DNA from: Microcoleus sp. FACHB-831
Lineage (GTDB): Bacteria; Cyanobacteriota; Cyanobacteriia; Cyanobacteriales; FACHB-T130
Direction: 5' to 3'
Assembly: GCF_014695585.1 (NCBI RefSeq)
Contig: NZ_JACJON010000079.1
Location: 1 to 64,000 of the forward strand
Length of the DNA stretch: 64,000 nt
The notes under the pieces: model-generated
What the model saw: only the letters and a program-made list of their open reading frames with translations
Databases searched by the model: none
What the model was told of the DNA's origin: nothing
Shown here: positions 19,374 to 28,888 of the stretch, piece after piece
How positions within the stretch are numbered: position 1 is the first letter of the stretch
Layout: each line of letters opens with the position of its first letter
Translations under genes and position numbers: made by a program

Positions 19374-20927
19374 ATGCGATTACTATTGTGGGGACTAATT
19401 TTTAGCATCGGATCGTGTGTTGGTAGCGTTTGTGCAGATGCGAAGGCTACCAACGCGCAAACGCAGGCGCGGCCAGCACAAGCAGCCGTTTCAGACCCCC
19501 AAGTAGGGGCGCTGGTGGAAGCGCTGCGGCAAGCAGCCCCAAAGACAGGTACGCAAAACAGCGGAGCTTACAGCGAGTGGCAAATTATACCTTCCAATAT
19601 CCCCCGTTGGTCTAAACAATGTACGGGGCGATCGCTAACACCAACTGAATTTGCGGCCAACTCGGGGACAGCACGAACAATCTTAGTGTGCGTTATGCGC
19701 GATGTCCTGCGCGATCAGTATGCACGCTCTGGCAACAACGAAGCGATCGCCGTGCAACGCGCTGCTGCTTGGTGGATGACGGGTGACGGCAGTCGCTACA
19801 ACAATACTCAAACCGCCCCTTATACTAAAAAAGTTTTAGCACTGTACCAGCAGTTGCGCCCCAAGGCATCCGCAACACTCTCTACCTCTTCCCAGGCCAA
19901 ACCTGTCAGGCAGAGTCCCCCAAAGCAGACTGCCTCTCGTCCGCCCAAAGCCACGATCGAGCGACTCCCAATACCCAACCCTCCGGTTGTGGTAACTGAG
20001 GTGATACCAGACCTTCCAACGCCAACGGCAACAACACAGCCCTCCACTCCTACTGTGGCAACTCAACCAACGCCACAACCTTTAGCACCAATTGTTGTAA
20101 CTGAGCCGACGCCACAGCCATCAATGCCCGATATTGTAACTGAGCCGACGCCACAGCCATCAGCCCCAATTGTTGTAACTGAGCCAACTCCACAACCCTC
20201 AGTGCCGGATATTGTAACTGAGCCAACTCCACAACCCTCAGCCTCGGCTGTAGTAACTCAACCCACGCCAAAACCACCAACTCCTAGAGTAGTAACTCAG
20301 CCAACGCCAAAACCACCAACTCCTATTGCTTCACCTGTGGCAACGCCAAAACCGCCAGTTGCGGTAACTCAGCCAAAACCAAAACCACCAACTCCTATTG
20401 CCTCACCTGTGGCAACACCAAAACCGCCAGTTGCGGCAAATCAACCACCAACTCGGACTGCGGCTGTTTCTACAGTAAAAGTATCTGACGCCCAGGTAGT
20501 GGCCTTGGTGGAAGCGCTACGACGTGCTGTGCCAGAGATGGATACTCCCAACAATGAGCTGTACGGCGAGTGGCAAGTTCAACCAGACAACATACCCAGG
20601 TGGTCTAAACAATGCATTCAACGTGAAATTACACCTACACAATTTGCCTCTAGCCCAGTTACAGCAAGGGGAATCCTTGTGTGTGTTATGCGGGATGTCC
20701 TGCGGGATCAATATAGAGACAGTGGGAATAACGAGTCTGTAGCTGTGCAACGCGCTGCTGCTTGGTGGATGAGTGGCGACGGTGCCAGCTATCAAGAAAC
20801 TCCAACGGCAACCTATGCCCAGAAAGTTCTCGGCTTCTACCAGGAGTTGCGCTCAAATCCATCAACACCGCCCCCACGAGCAAATCGACCAGCTACACCA
20901 CCGTTACAGTTATTGCCTCATCGCTGA
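19374..20927 (+). CDS. Secreted protein with two copies of one domain joined by a Pro/Thr repeat linker
   Basis: From the ATG at 19374 (AAGGGC upstream) the product is 517 residues and begins MRLLLWGLIFSIGSCVGSVC, a signal peptide. Residues about 40-165 and 375-495 are two copies of one domain. Each runs from VSDxQVxALVEALRxAxP through NIPRWSKQC, ILVCVMRDVLRDQY, SGNNExxAVQRAAAWWM and GDGxxY to a final YxxKVLxxYQxLR. Two conserved Cys per copy could form disulfides. The copies are joined by about 200 Pro/Thr-rich residues, many in a 13-residue repeat. The family is unknown to me. Export and the rigid linker suggest a cell-surface or periplasmic role. Confidence 0.75.
   Translation: MRLLLWGLIFSIGSCVGSVCADAKATNAQTQARPAQAAVSDPQVGALVEALRQAAPKTGTQNSGAYSEWQIIPSNIPRWSKQCTGRSLTPTEFAANSGTARTILVCVMRDVLRDQYARSGNNEAIAVQRAAAWWMTGDGSRYNNTQTAPYTKKVLALYQQLRPKASATLSTSSQAKPVRQSPPKQTASRPPKATIERLPIPNPPVVVTEVIPDLPTPTATTQPSTPTVATQPTPQPLAPIVVTEPTPQPSMPDIVTEPTPQPSAPIVVTEPTPQPSVPDIVTEPTPQPSASAVVTQPTPKPPTPRVVTQPTPKPPTPIASPVATPKPPVAVTQPKPKPPTPIASPVATPKPPVAANQPPTRTAAVSTVKVSDAQVVALVEALRRAVPEMDTPNNELYGEWQVQPDNIPRWSKQCIQREITPTQFASSPVTARGILVCVMRDVLRDQYRDSGNNESVAVQRAAAWWMSGDGASYQETPTATYAQKVLGFYQELRSNPSTPPPRANRPATPPLQLLPHR
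20088..20432 (+). repeat. 39-base tandem repeats coding the Pro/Thr linker
   Basis: About nine units of roughly 39 bases encode variants of PIVVTEPTPQPSM, PDIVTEPTPQPSA and, later, PRVVTQPTPKPPT and PIASPVATPKPPV. The first four are nearly identical in DNA, so copy number may vary between strains. Confidence 0.8.
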
Positions 20928-21055
20928 GCGAGTTTATTGGATGCAGTAAGTAACAGCCTTTCCTCCTTACCGATGGCCCTGTGCGTCGGCTAGGGAGTTA
21001 GGTTGTGCGATCGCTCTAACGCTAGAACCGCTATGATTGCTAGTTGCTTTATTAG

Positions 21056-22159
21056 TTAATTACCAGAAGTGCTGGCCAAGCTATTCATTTTCTGGTTCTG
21101 GGTTTGCATATTTTTGGCTTGAATGCGGGATTTTCGCTCGCGCATAGCGATCGCATTTCTTACAACCGGAGAGCGATAGTTCAGTATCGTTGTCGTTTTC
21201 CTGTTGTCTAACTCATCCTCTGGGCGGCGCCGAACAGTCATGCAATGCGATAGATTATCCACAGCCAAATCCTTATTGAGCGCCCGCAGAACTGCTACTG
21301 CCGATTGATAGCGCTCGTGTAGAGAAATCTTGAGCATTTTGTCGAGAACTTGCCCCAATGAGTCGCTCACCTTAATAGCACTCCGCCAACAAAGCTCGCC
21401 CGTTCGCCGATCGTTATCAAAGTCTAGTGGTGCTTTACCTGTCAACAAGTAAACACAAGTCACCCCTAGCGCATAGATATCAGTCGCATACACAGGTCGC
21501 AGCGAAAATTGTTCTGGGGGCGCAAACCCAACCGTACCAATGAATTGAGTTGTTGGCGCCTTAGTTTTACTCTCGCCAATTTGCGAGATTTCCTCTTTAA
21601 CCGCGCCGAAGTCAATTAGCACCAGCCTGCCATCGTCCTCGCAACGGATGATGTTTTGGGGCTTAATATCGCGATGAATAACTTGATTTTGGTGGATGTA
21701 CTGCAATAGTGGCAGCATTTCCCGCAAGAAGTGGTTGAGTGCCCCTTCTGAGATGGGGCCAGAGCGTCTGACCAGCCTAGCTAGGGTTGCACCCCGTATG
21801 TACTCTTGAACTAGGTAGAATTCCCCTTCCATGACAAAGTAATCCAGCAGCATGGGAATTTGAGAATGGCTGCCTAACTTGCTGAGTGTTTTCGCCTCGC
21901 GCTCGAATCGCGTTTGGGCGCTTTGCAAAGTTATAGGATCGCTAACCTTGGGGCACAGCTGCTTAATTACGCATAACGGCTGGCTGGGCAAATACACATC
22001 CCTGGCTAAGAATGTGACGCCAAAGCCGCCTCGGCCTAGCATCCGCAGGACTTCATAGCGATCGCGGAATAGCCGATCTTGGCCGCACAGCTTCCCCAGT
22101 GTCGTCTGCTGTAGTACATCAGAGTGAAAAGGAGACAGGTTTGTTGGCTGGAAATTCAT
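21056..22159 (-). CDS. Serine/threonine protein kinase
   Basis: This 367-residue Hanks-type kinase has the glycine loop LGRGGFGVTF (41-50), catalytic Lys66 in VIK, HRDIKPQN (162-169), DFG (183-185) and the activation-segment GTVGFAPPEQF. All key residues are present, so it should be active. The C-terminal tail is short (about 70 residues, basic), with no membrane helix or sensory domain, which suggests a soluble kinase. It is monocistronic between a plus-strand gene and the divergent ycf23. The substrate is unknown. Confidence 0.93.
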   Translation of the reverse strand: MNFQPTNLSPFHSDVLQQTTLGKLCGQDRLFRDRYEVLRMLGRGGFGVTFLARDVYLPSQPLCVIKQLCPKVSDPITLQSAQTRFEREAKTLSKLGSHSQIPMLLDYFVMEGEFYLVQEYIRGATLARLVRRSGPISEGALNHFLREMLPLLQYIHQNQVIHRDIKPQNIIRCEDDGRLVLIDFGAVKEEISQIGESKTKAPTTQFIGTVGFAPPEQFSLRPVYATDIYALGVTCVYLLTGKAPLDFDNDRRTGELCWRSAIKVSDSLGQVLDKMLKISLHERYQSAVAVLRALNKDLAVDNLSHCMTVRRRPEDELDNRKTTTILNYRSPVVRNAIAMRERKSRIQAKNMQTQNQKMNSLASTSGN

Positions 22160-22460
22160 GATTCACCAATGGCGCGAGGCGTGCTTTATCTCCGATATAC
22201 TTCTAGTTTAGGCAACCATATTACCTTAATACCCTATTTTTACCAAAATCAACAGCACCAAAACTTCACCCTTATAAAGGATTCAAAATTCTAGAGGCAA
22301 GGGTAGCAGCTTGGAAAGGTGCAATTTTGGATAATTGACGGCAAGACTCTTTGTGTTAAGTACCCAGTGGAGATACACATCATACTTGATGCATATTGGG
22401 GAATCTTGGCGATTATGATGTCAAAATAATCCTGAGAAAATTTTGAGCAACAAAAGAACT
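22160..22460. other. Divergent promoter region between kinase and ycf23
   Basis: A 301-base AT-rich spacer. TATGAT near 22415 could be the -10 of ycf23. No repeat or coding sequence was seen. Confidence 0.35.
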
Positions 22461-23210
22461 ATGACCATGCCTAACATACTACAAAAAGCCCTTGACCAGG
22501 GACGTGCCCTGAAAATTATCAGCGGCTTAAATAACTTCGACCCCCAGAGCGTCGCCGCTACAGTAAAGGCAGCCCAGCTAGGTGGTGCGACCTTTGTTGA
22601 TATAGCTGCTGACCCTGCCTTAGTGCGTCTAGTTCGTAACTTGACAACTTTGCCTATATGCGTTTCAGCCGTAGAGCCGCAGCGCTTTGTTGCTGCTGTC
22701 GAAGCAGGTGCAGATTTGATTGAAATTGGCAACTTTGATAGTTTTTATGCCCAAGGGCGGCGGTTTGAGGCTGCTGAAGTATTGGCGCTAACACTAGAGA
22801 CGCGATCGCTCCTCCCCAACATCACCCTATCTGTCACAGTACCCCACATTCTAGAGCTAGACCAACAGGTGCAGCTAGCTGAGGAACTTGTTAAAGCTGG
22901 AGCAGACATCATCCAAACTGAAGGTGGAACCAGCAGCAACCCAACTCATGCGGGGACGCTAGGACTAATTGAAAAAGCCGCGCCTACTTTAGCCGCCGCT
23001 TATGAAATTTCTCATGCCGTATCGGTGCCCGTCTTGTGTGCTTCTGGCATATCCAGCGTAACAGCACCGCTGGCTCTAGCTGCTGGTGCTGCTGGCGTTG
23101 GCGTCGGTTCAGCCATCAATCAGCTCAATAGCGAAATTGCAATGGTTGCAGCTGTCCGCAGCTTAGTAGAAGCTTTGGCGACTGTAAGCCGCGATCGCAT
23201 CCACGCCTAA
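22461..23210 (+). CDS. ycf23: DUF561 protein Ycf23
   Basis: The 249-residue product matches the Ycf23/DUF561 family of cyanobacteria and red-algal plastids, predicted (beta/alpha)8 barrels of unknown reaction. Visible features are ALKIISGLNNFDP, the strand-loop VEAGADLIEIGNFD, GADIIQTEGGTSS, and a late phosphate-binding-like GAAGVGVGSAIN. I start at ATG 22461 (a second ATG follows at 22467). An upstream TTG at 22443 would add six residues without better support. It converges on the DegT gene across a hairpin terminator. Confidence 0.88.
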   Translation: MTMPNILQKALDQGRALKIISGLNNFDPQSVAATVKAAQLGGATFVDIAADPALVRLVRNLTTLPICVSAVEPQRFVAAVEAGADLIEIGNFDSFYAQGRRFEAAEVLALTLETRSLLPNITLSVTVPHILELDQQVQLAEELVKAGADIIQTEGGTSSNPTHAGTLGLIEKAAPTLAAAYEISHAVSVPVLCASGISSVTAPLALAAGAAGVGVGSAINQLNSEIAMVAAVRSLVEALATVSRDRIHA

Positions 23211-23222
23211 GTTGAAAAGATG

Positions 23223-23261
23223 AAAGGCAAAAGTAAATATTTTTTTGTTTCTTTTGCCTTT
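23223..23261. terminator. Hairpin between convergent ycf23 and DegT aminotransferase genes
   Basis: AAAGGCAAAAG (23223-23233) and CTTTTGCCTTT (23251-23261) are perfect complements. The intervening bases include a T7 run, so it can work in both directions. Confidence 0.7.
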
Positions 23262-23272
23262 TACCTTTTGCC

Positions 23273-24448
23273 TTACAAACAATCCTTCAAACCGTATACC
23301 ACCTGCTCCTGCTCTACAACTGAAATTTCCGGGAACATCGGTAGGGCTAAAACCTCGTAGCAGGCTTGCTCAGACACTGGTAGACTACCTGGTTGGTATC
23401 CCAAATGCTTGTAGACAGGTTGAAGGTGTAACGGGAGGGGATAGTAAACCATTGAACTCACCCCCAACTGCTGCAACTTGCTACGCACTTGGTCGCGATA
23501 GGTTACGGGCAATGAGGTAGATTGTTTCCCATCCCCCTCCTTACCTGGCTCTTGGGTAGGAACGTAATTAGTCGGTATGCGAATTGTGTACTGATTCCAT
23601 ACAGAACGACCGCCAACGGTTTCTTGAGGTGTCACAATTCCTGGCACCAGTCCGAGTAATTCTTGATAGCGCTTTGCAACACTGCTACGCTGGGCATTCC
23701 AGGTATCGAGATGTCGCAGCTTGATTTGCAGAATAGCGGCTTGCACGGCATCTAGGCGGCTGTTGATGCCCGTTTCTTCGTGATAGTAGCGAGCCTTCAT
23801 ACCATGCTCTCGGAGCATCCGCACCTTAGCCGCGATCGCCGGATCGTTAGTGGTTATAGCTCCTCCATCCCCACAAGCACCCAAATTCTTAGTGGGAAAG
23901 AAACTAAAGCAGCCGATATGCCCAATGCTACCTACGCGGCTGCTCCCCCATTGAGCGCCTGTAGCTTGGGCGCAGTCTTCTATTACTGCTAGACCATGCG
24001 ACTGCGCTATACCCATAACTGCGCTCATATCCACAGGCTGCCCAAACAGGTGAACGGGCAAAATAGCTTTAGTTTTGTTGGTAATAGCCGCTTCTAGCTT
24101 GTTGATGTCCAAGTTAAACGTTTGGGCGTCTATATCCACAAACACTGGCGTCGCACCAACGGCAGTAATTACCTCAGCAGTGGCAATAAAAGTAAAAGGC
24201 GTTGTAATTACTTCATCCCCAGACCCAATTTCTAAGGCTCTCAGGGCGAGGTAAAGGGCATCAGTGCCAGAGTTACACCCCACACAGTTTGAAACGCCAA
24301 CGTAAGCACCAAACTGTTGCTCAAAGGTTTCAACGTGGGAACCACCGATGTAACGACCAGAGGCTAACACGCCGAGTACAGCCGCACTTACGTCTTCACC
24401 TATAAGTTTGTACTGCCGCGCCAAGTCAAGAGGAGGAACGTTATTCAC
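23273..24448 (-). CDS. DegT/DnrJ/EryC1/StrS family PLP-dependent aminotransferase
   Basis: The 391-residue product has the sugar aminotransferase hallmarks: SGRYIGGSHVETFE, CVGCNSGTDALYLAL, EDCAQATGA and SFFPTKNLGACGDGGAI, where Lys binds pyridoxal phosphate. Such enzymes transaminate keto-sugar nucleotides for surface polysaccharides. GTG at 24448 gives MNNVPPLDLARQY, the family's normal N-terminus. An upstream TTG (24484) adds a Cys-rich leader and is less likely. There is a low-complexity insert near QEPGKEGDGKQST. No other sugar-nucleotide gene is nearby. Confidence 0.9.
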   Translation of the reverse strand: MNNVPPLDLARQYKLIGEDVSAAVLGVLASGRYIGGSHVETFEQQFGAYVGVSNCVGCNSGTDALYLALRALEIGSGDEVITTPFTFIATAEVITAVGATPVFVDIDAQTFNLDINKLEAAITNKTKAILPVHLFGQPVDMSAVMGIAQSHGLAVIEDCAQATGAQWGSSRVGSIGHIGCFSFFPTKNLGACGDGGAITTNDPAIAAKVRMLREHGMKARYYHEETGINSRLDAVQAAILQIKLRHLDTWNAQRSSVAKRYQELLGLVPGIVTPQETVGGRSVWNQYTIRIPTNYVPTQEPGKEGDGKQSTSLPVTYRDQVRSKLQQLGVSSMVYYPLPLHLQPVYKHLGYQPGSLPVSEQACYEVLALPMFPEISVVEQEQVVYGLKDCL

Positions 24449-24582
24449 TCGTTTACACCACAAATTTTTATTACATACAACCAAATTTTGCCCATAAAGG
24501 GAATCCGAGTATCCGCTTACCTGGTGTACTGAGAATGGCGCTGTCTCAAAATTGTTTCAGAAAATAGCAAGAAGGAAAATAG

Positions 24583-24743
24583 GCAATTGGTAATGGGTAA
24601 TTGGTAATGGGCAATTGGTAATGGAGAATCCGGCATATGTAATGATGCTTTATGAGTTATGAGCCAGTTTAATTGTTTATTGCAAAGTAAACCTTTTTTA
24701 GGCGCTCAACATCCGACTAATTCTTAATTACCAATTACCAATT
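24583..24743. repeat. AATTGGTAATGG tandem units with a complementary partner
   Basis: Three AATTGGTAATGG units lie at 24583-24624. AATTACCAATTACCAATT at 24726-24743 can pair with them, giving a long-range hairpin upstream of the fetB-like gene. This is a repeat type common in cyanobacterial spacers. Confidence 0.6.
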
Positions 24744-24767
24744 ATTAATGAAAAGAAAACGCGAGCA

Positions 24768-25550
24768 ATGGATTTTTTAATCAAACTCGACTTTACAGAC
24801 CTAGCCTGTGCCTTGGGAATGATGGCGATCGCCATTGGTTTATCTAGCTGGCAAAAGCTGGGATTAGAGGGACAACTAGCGATCGCAGCAGTGCGAACAG
24901 TTGTTCAGTTGTTAGGCGTGGGTTGCATCTTAGCCGTTGTCTTCGCCTCAAATAATCCTTGGATAGTTTTGGGAATATTGATACTGCTTTTGACAGCCGA
25001 TGCTATTGTTGCTCGCAATCGCATTAGCAAGAAGATTCCCCAATTGTTTCCCATAGTCTGGGGTTCAATTTTCATTAGTGCCGCTCTCACGCTGAGCTAT
25101 ACCATTTTCTTAGTGATTCAGCCTACAACAACTTGGTACGATCCGCAGTACCTCATTCCATTGGCGGGGAGCGTACTGGGGAATGCTATGAACGCCGCCG
25201 CACTTTGCGGAGAGAGACTCGCCAGCACGATTGCAGCTAGCCAGTTGGAAATAGAAACACATTTGAGCTTGGGTGCTACTCCGAAAAGTGCGATCGCGCA
25301 ATACCGAAAGGAAGCCATCCGCGCAGCACTTATTCCCACTCTCAACACCATGATGGTGGTGGGTATTGTCACCTTACCTGAGATTATCACCGGACAACTC
25401 TTGAGCGGTACCGATCCACTTCAAGCAGCGGCTTACCAGATAGTAATTATGATTATGGTTGCCTTTACCAGCCTGAGCGCCACTCTGTTAGTTACCCAAG
25501 GACTCCAGAGGCAGTTTTTCAATCAAAACTTGCAACTAAAGAAGTTTTGA
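24768..25550 (+). CDS. FetB/UPF0014-type ABC transporter permease
   Basis: The 260-residue protein has about seven membrane helices. It carries UPF0014 family features: AAVRTVVQLLGVG near the start, PLAGSVLGNAMNAAAL, LGATPKSAIAQYRKEAIRAALIPTLNTMMVVGIVTLPEIITGQLLSGTDP in pieces along the second half, and a late helix YQIVIMIMVAF. In E. coli FetB pairs with the ATPase FetA in iron export. No ATPase gene adjoins it here, so its partner must be elsewhere. Confidence 0.88.
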   Translation: MDFLIKLDFTDLACALGMMAIAIGLSSWQKLGLEGQLAIAAVRTVVQLLGVGCILAVVFASNNPWIVLGILILLLTADAIVARNRISKKIPQLFPIVWGSIFISAALTLSYTIFLVIQPTTTWYDPQYLIPLAGSVLGNAMNAAALCGERLASTIAASQLEIETHLSLGATPKSAIAQYRKEAIRAALIPTLNTMMVVGIVTLPEIITGQLLSGTDPLQAAAYQIVIMIMVAFTSLSATLLVTQGLQRQFFNQNLQLKKF

Positions 25551-25637
25551 TTGAAATCTTGAGACGTTCAGACGCCGAGTTTGGAAAGATTAAAAGTGAA
25601 AAGGAAAAATTAAAAATAACTTCATTGTTATGTCTGA

Positions 25638-25775
25638 AATTTCCTTTCCGAACGAGCCGAAAGAGAACGATTGGAGAAAGAGCAGCAACGGGAACGAGCC
25701 GAAAGAGCAGAGGCGCGATCGCAACAGTTGGCTCAAAGGTTGCGCTCGCTCTGCTTCGATCCCGATGCGGAGTAG
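25638..25775 (+). pseudogene. 3' remnant of an Uma2-type gene (coiled-coil tail)
   Basis: A frame open only from 25638 to the TAG at 25773-25775 reads ERAERERLEKEQQ, then RERAERAEARSQQLAQRL, ending RSLCFDPDAE. This is the charged coiled-coil tail that closes many cyanobacterial Uma2 family nucleases (typically ending QRLRELGIDPD or similar). A stop lies directly upstream and no nuclease core remains. It is probably the relic of a deleted gene, stranded between fetB and the next convergent gene. Confidence 0.6.
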
Positions 25776-25788
25776 GGAAAGATCGGTA

Positions 25789-27618
25789 TTATGGAGCGTG
25801 CTTCTGAATTGCGGCTCCGTCTGGCCCATAAACCTCAAGAGGAATTCGGACATTATCGCTAATCGCTTCCAAAGCTTCTCCTAGCGTTAAGACGTGACGC
25901 ACAATCCCAACTTGGGCGTTATAGTCGCCCTTCATCTTAGCTGCGATCGCCGCATTGCGTACCTTCTGGGCATAGGTAGGTGTCAGACGTACCTTGATCG
26001 TATTATTTGATATCGTGTAGTTGCAAATAGGAGGCTTTCCATCGCAGGTTTGTTTCAAATCGCTATTAGCTTTTTGAACGATACTAGCTAACTGTAGTTT
26101 TACTTGCGCTTGGTTGAGAGCTTGCGTGTAAATTGAAATTTGTTGTTGAGCTTTGCTGTAGTAAAAAGTACCGTTAGGAACCTGCTTGAGCGTCTGAATT
26201 GCATTGCGCCAGTTGTACACTGACTGCGACCACTGATTGATAGCTCCGGAATTTTTAGCGTTTTGCGCTAGAAGCAAGCCTTGCTTGTAGGTATTGGCAG
26301 AGAATTGCTCTTGAACTTTGCGATCGCGCACGACGGAAAGTTTACCCTTATTGACCCGCATCAGCAATTGCGCTTCCTCATAAGCACTTGTTGCGGGCGG
26401 AATCTTATCGAGCCGATTTAGCGCTGTCTGCCATGAAGCGTCAACCAGTTGCCAGTTTTCCAACGACTGAGCGACGCCCATCCGAGCTTCTGCCACTCTA
26501 GACGCTTGCTTACCAGCTTCTAATTGTTGGCTCGACTGTTTTTCGGCAGCTAACCGCTTATTAATAACTGCTAAGTTAGCCCTATACGCAGTTAGTTTCT
26601 GATTTGCCAAAGGTCTGAGGCTGCTATTTGTGGGAATTTGTTCCAAAGTTGCGATCGCCTCTCGCCACAGCTTTTGAATTTCTGTCCATTCTGATACTGA
26701 ATGAGGGGGATTTTGACTTTTATCCGCCGCCTTAGAAGCTTTCTGTAGAGCCGCTACCACGTCAACAAGCTTTTCTTCCTGCACGCGATAAATTTTCAAA
26801 AGGTCTTGGGCTTCTCTGTGACGAATAGACCAAAAGGGAATAGTTTCCAGTCCCGCGATCGCTTCCCTTAATTGCTCTTGCGCTTGCAAAATTGCTTGTC
26901 CAGATGCGGGAAACGTTAGAGTTTGCGTTGACTCTTGCTTCAACTGTTGAGCATCTGAAATTTCTTTGCACGAACCAATAACACAAGGACGAGTCAAAGC
27001 ATAAAAACTGCCCAAGAAAACAAACATACTGATACCACCGAAAACGACCGCCGAAGCTAGGTCTGGTCGCCTTGGCTGATTTTTAGCCGTTGCCGATACC
27101 TCTTCTTGTTCCTCATCTGGATACATTGCTGACTCAGCAATTGGCTCATTCCATGAGTCTGCCTCGGTCGCAACTTCATCTTGTTCGTCTTCTGTCTCTT
27201 CCTCATTTTCAACATCAGCAGAACTGCTGTGTGTTTCAGATGTCTGACCCCAGTTAAATGGATTGTGCAAACTCTCTTTCACAGTTTGCTGCTGGTTGTC
27301 GCTAGCCTCTTTATCCCTAGCATCTACAACAAACTTGTGAAAAGAATAGGGGCGTTTTTCACCGTCTACTCTCAGATACAGTTGTATTGGCAAGTTTAAT
27401 TCTGGGTCTTCGGCGAGAATCGCTTGTTCCAAAACTCCAAAAGTTTGTTGTGTATCTGGCCTCACTGCCGCAGGATGTTGAGCCATAACCATCAAAGCCC
27501 CATCCTTGAGCGCACATTTTATCTGGAACCTGGCATTATTAGGTAGTTCCGCGTGCAGGCGATCCTGCAAGTAAGACCCTAAAACCTGTAAATCATCAAG
27601 TCTTGTCGCTGTTTTCAT
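25789..27618 (-). CDS. Membrane-anchored helical-repeat protein of unknown function
   Basis: This 609-residue protein has four parts. Residues 10-98 form a domain like the repeats in the DUF1574 protein (LGSYLQDRLHAEL, ALMVMAQHP, LPIQLYLRVDG). Residues 135-175 are a very acidic linker. One membrane helix lies at about 188-207. Residues 240-500 contain about four helical repeats with the pattern WxxAxxxLxxIP...A...L..Y. A C-terminal domain (510-609) has two Cys (TCDGKPPICNY). Topology suggests a cytoplasmic N-domain and periplasmic repeats. No enzyme motif was recognised. Confidence 0.75.
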   Translation of the reverse strand: MKTATRLDDLQVLGSYLQDRLHAELPNNARFQIKCALKDGALMVMAQHPAAVRPDTQQTFGVLEQAILAEDPELNLPIQLYLRVDGEKRPYSFHKFVVDARDKEASDNQQQTVKESLHNPFNWGQTSETHSSSADVENEEETEDEQDEVATEADSWNEPIAESAMYPDEEQEEVSATAKNQPRRPDLASAVVFGGISMFVFLGSFYALTRPCVIGSCKEISDAQQLKQESTQTLTFPASGQAILQAQEQLREAIAGLETIPFWSIRHREAQDLLKIYRVQEEKLVDVVAALQKASKAADKSQNPPHSVSEWTEIQKLWREAIATLEQIPTNSSLRPLANQKLTAYRANLAVINKRLAAEKQSSQQLEAGKQASRVAEARMGVAQSLENWQLVDASWQTALNRLDKIPPATSAYEEAQLLMRVNKGKLSVVRDRKVQEQFSANTYKQGLLLAQNAKNSGAINQWSQSVYNWRNAIQTLKQVPNGTFYYSKAQQQISIYTQALNQAQVKLQLASIVQKANSDLKQTCDGKPPICNYTISNNTIKVRLTPTYAQKVRNAAIAAKMKGDYNAQVGIVRHVLTLGEALEAISDNVRIPLEVYGPDGAAIQKHAP

Positions 27619-27962
27619 CCGTCCACCCCAGTTTACTGTTGAGAGTTTTTAGTTGTAGAGGCGGGTGCGTGCCGTTCAAGTTAGCTGTAATTACCCATGT
27701 ATGTTTCTGGCCAACCCGCCTGCGCCGGAGTTTTATATTATTGTTGCTATTTTTCTATGCTTTCAATTTTGCTGCAACTGTGTTAATTAGAGATATTCTA
27801 CTGGTGTCTGGTTAAGTCCAATCAAAAGATGCTAGGCAACTTTCTACTCTGCGGCAGAGGAAAAACGCCTAATTTCGCGTTAATAATAAGAAGTGTAAAG
27901 GTGAGTGTTATTTTAAACAACCATTGCCGAATAACACCGGAAATAAAAATTAACACCTATTT
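27619..27962. other. Divergent intergenic region
   Basis: 344 bases between the helical-repeat gene (minus) and the SDR gene (plus). I see no convincing reading frame, repeat or regulator site. It should contain both promoters. Confidence 0.4.
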
Positions 27963-28871
27963 ATGACCTACGCTCCACCTCTATCCGAACAAGTTATCCT
28001 GATTACGGGAGCCTCGACGGGAATTGGTGCTGCCCTAGCGCAACGTCTAGCCGCCCAGTATTTCGGAATTCAGTTAGTGTTGGCAGCTCGAAGTCAGGAA
28101 AAACTAGAACAGGTAGCTAACATCTGCCGCAAAGCAGGTGCAGATGTTTTGGTATTGCCTACTGATATTTCTCAAGTTGAACAGGTCAAAGCTTTGGCGA
28201 GTGCGGCTCTAAAGCATTTCGGTCGCGTCGATACCCTAGTCAACAATGCTGGGTACGGACAGATGGGGCCAGTAGAGTTAATTCCTCCTGACGCCGTACA
28301 GCGGCAGTTTCAGGTAAACTTAATCGGGCCGTTAACGTTGACTCAGGCTTTAATTCCAGGGATGCGGGAGCAGGGTGGCGGAAGAATTATTAATATTAGC
28401 TCTATAGGAGGAAGAATACCATTTCCCTTTGGGGGTCTGTATAGCTCTTCTAAATTTGCCTTAGAGGGAATCAGCGACACCTTAAGAATGGAACTGGAAC
28501 CATTCAATATTAAAGTCAGCGTGATTGAACCGGGGCCAGTAAGCACAAACTTTTTCGAGGTTGCAGCTGATGGGGTTGAGAAAGCGGTAGCAGCTCCGCA
28601 CGATACACCATATCGGGCAGCGTTTGAGAAGTTAAAAGGGCTGGAGAAACTAACGAGTAGTAGAGCGTGGACATCAGAAAGAGTGGCGGATGTGATAGTG
28701 CGATCGCTCAATGCCCGTCATCCCCGACCCCGCTACGTCGCCGCTAGCAATGGGAAATTGCTGCTGTTTTTAATGACTAAATTGTTGCCCACAAGATTGG
28801 TAGATATTTTCTGGCAGCGTTTCTACGGCATCAATCTAGTCGCACAAGAATGGAAAAGTAGCCGGAAATAG
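27963..28871 (+). CDS. Short-chain dehydrogenase/reductase (SDR)
   Basis: The 302-residue classical SDR has the cofactor loop TGASTGIGAALAQRLA (TGxxxGIG), NNAGYGQ, and the active-site triad with Ser in NISSIGG and YxxxK in YSSSKFALEG. The Arg of LVLAARSQEKL after the second strand suggests NADP preference. The C-terminal extension with a hydrophobic stretch (LLLFLMTKLLP) resembles DltE/ketoreductase-like family members. The substrate is unknown. It is monocistronic. Confidence 0.92.
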   Translation: MTYAPPLSEQVILITGASTGIGAALAQRLAAQYFGIQLVLAARSQEKLEQVANICRKAGADVLVLPTDISQVEQVKALASAALKHFGRVDTLVNNAGYGQMGPVELIPPDAVQRQFQVNLIGPLTLTQALIPGMREQGGGRIINISSIGGRIPFPFGGLYSSSKFALEGISDTLRMELEPFNIKVSVIEPGPVSTNFFEVAADGVEKAVAAPHDTPYRAAFEKLKGLEKLTSSRAWTSERVADVIVRSLNARHPRPRYVAASNGKLLLFLMTKLLPTRLVDIFWQRFYGINLVAQEWKSSRK

Positions 28872-28888
28872 ATTGAGATTGTTAGTTG

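Noticed and set aside
24583-24743. Possible CRISPR-like array from AATTGGTAATGG units
   Set aside because: Units are about 14 bases, contiguous and without spacers, and no cas gene is nearby.
25547-25807. 86-codon + strand frame after fetB
   Set aside because: It is out of frame with the Uma2-like tail read at 25638-25775, which explains the sequence better as a remnant.
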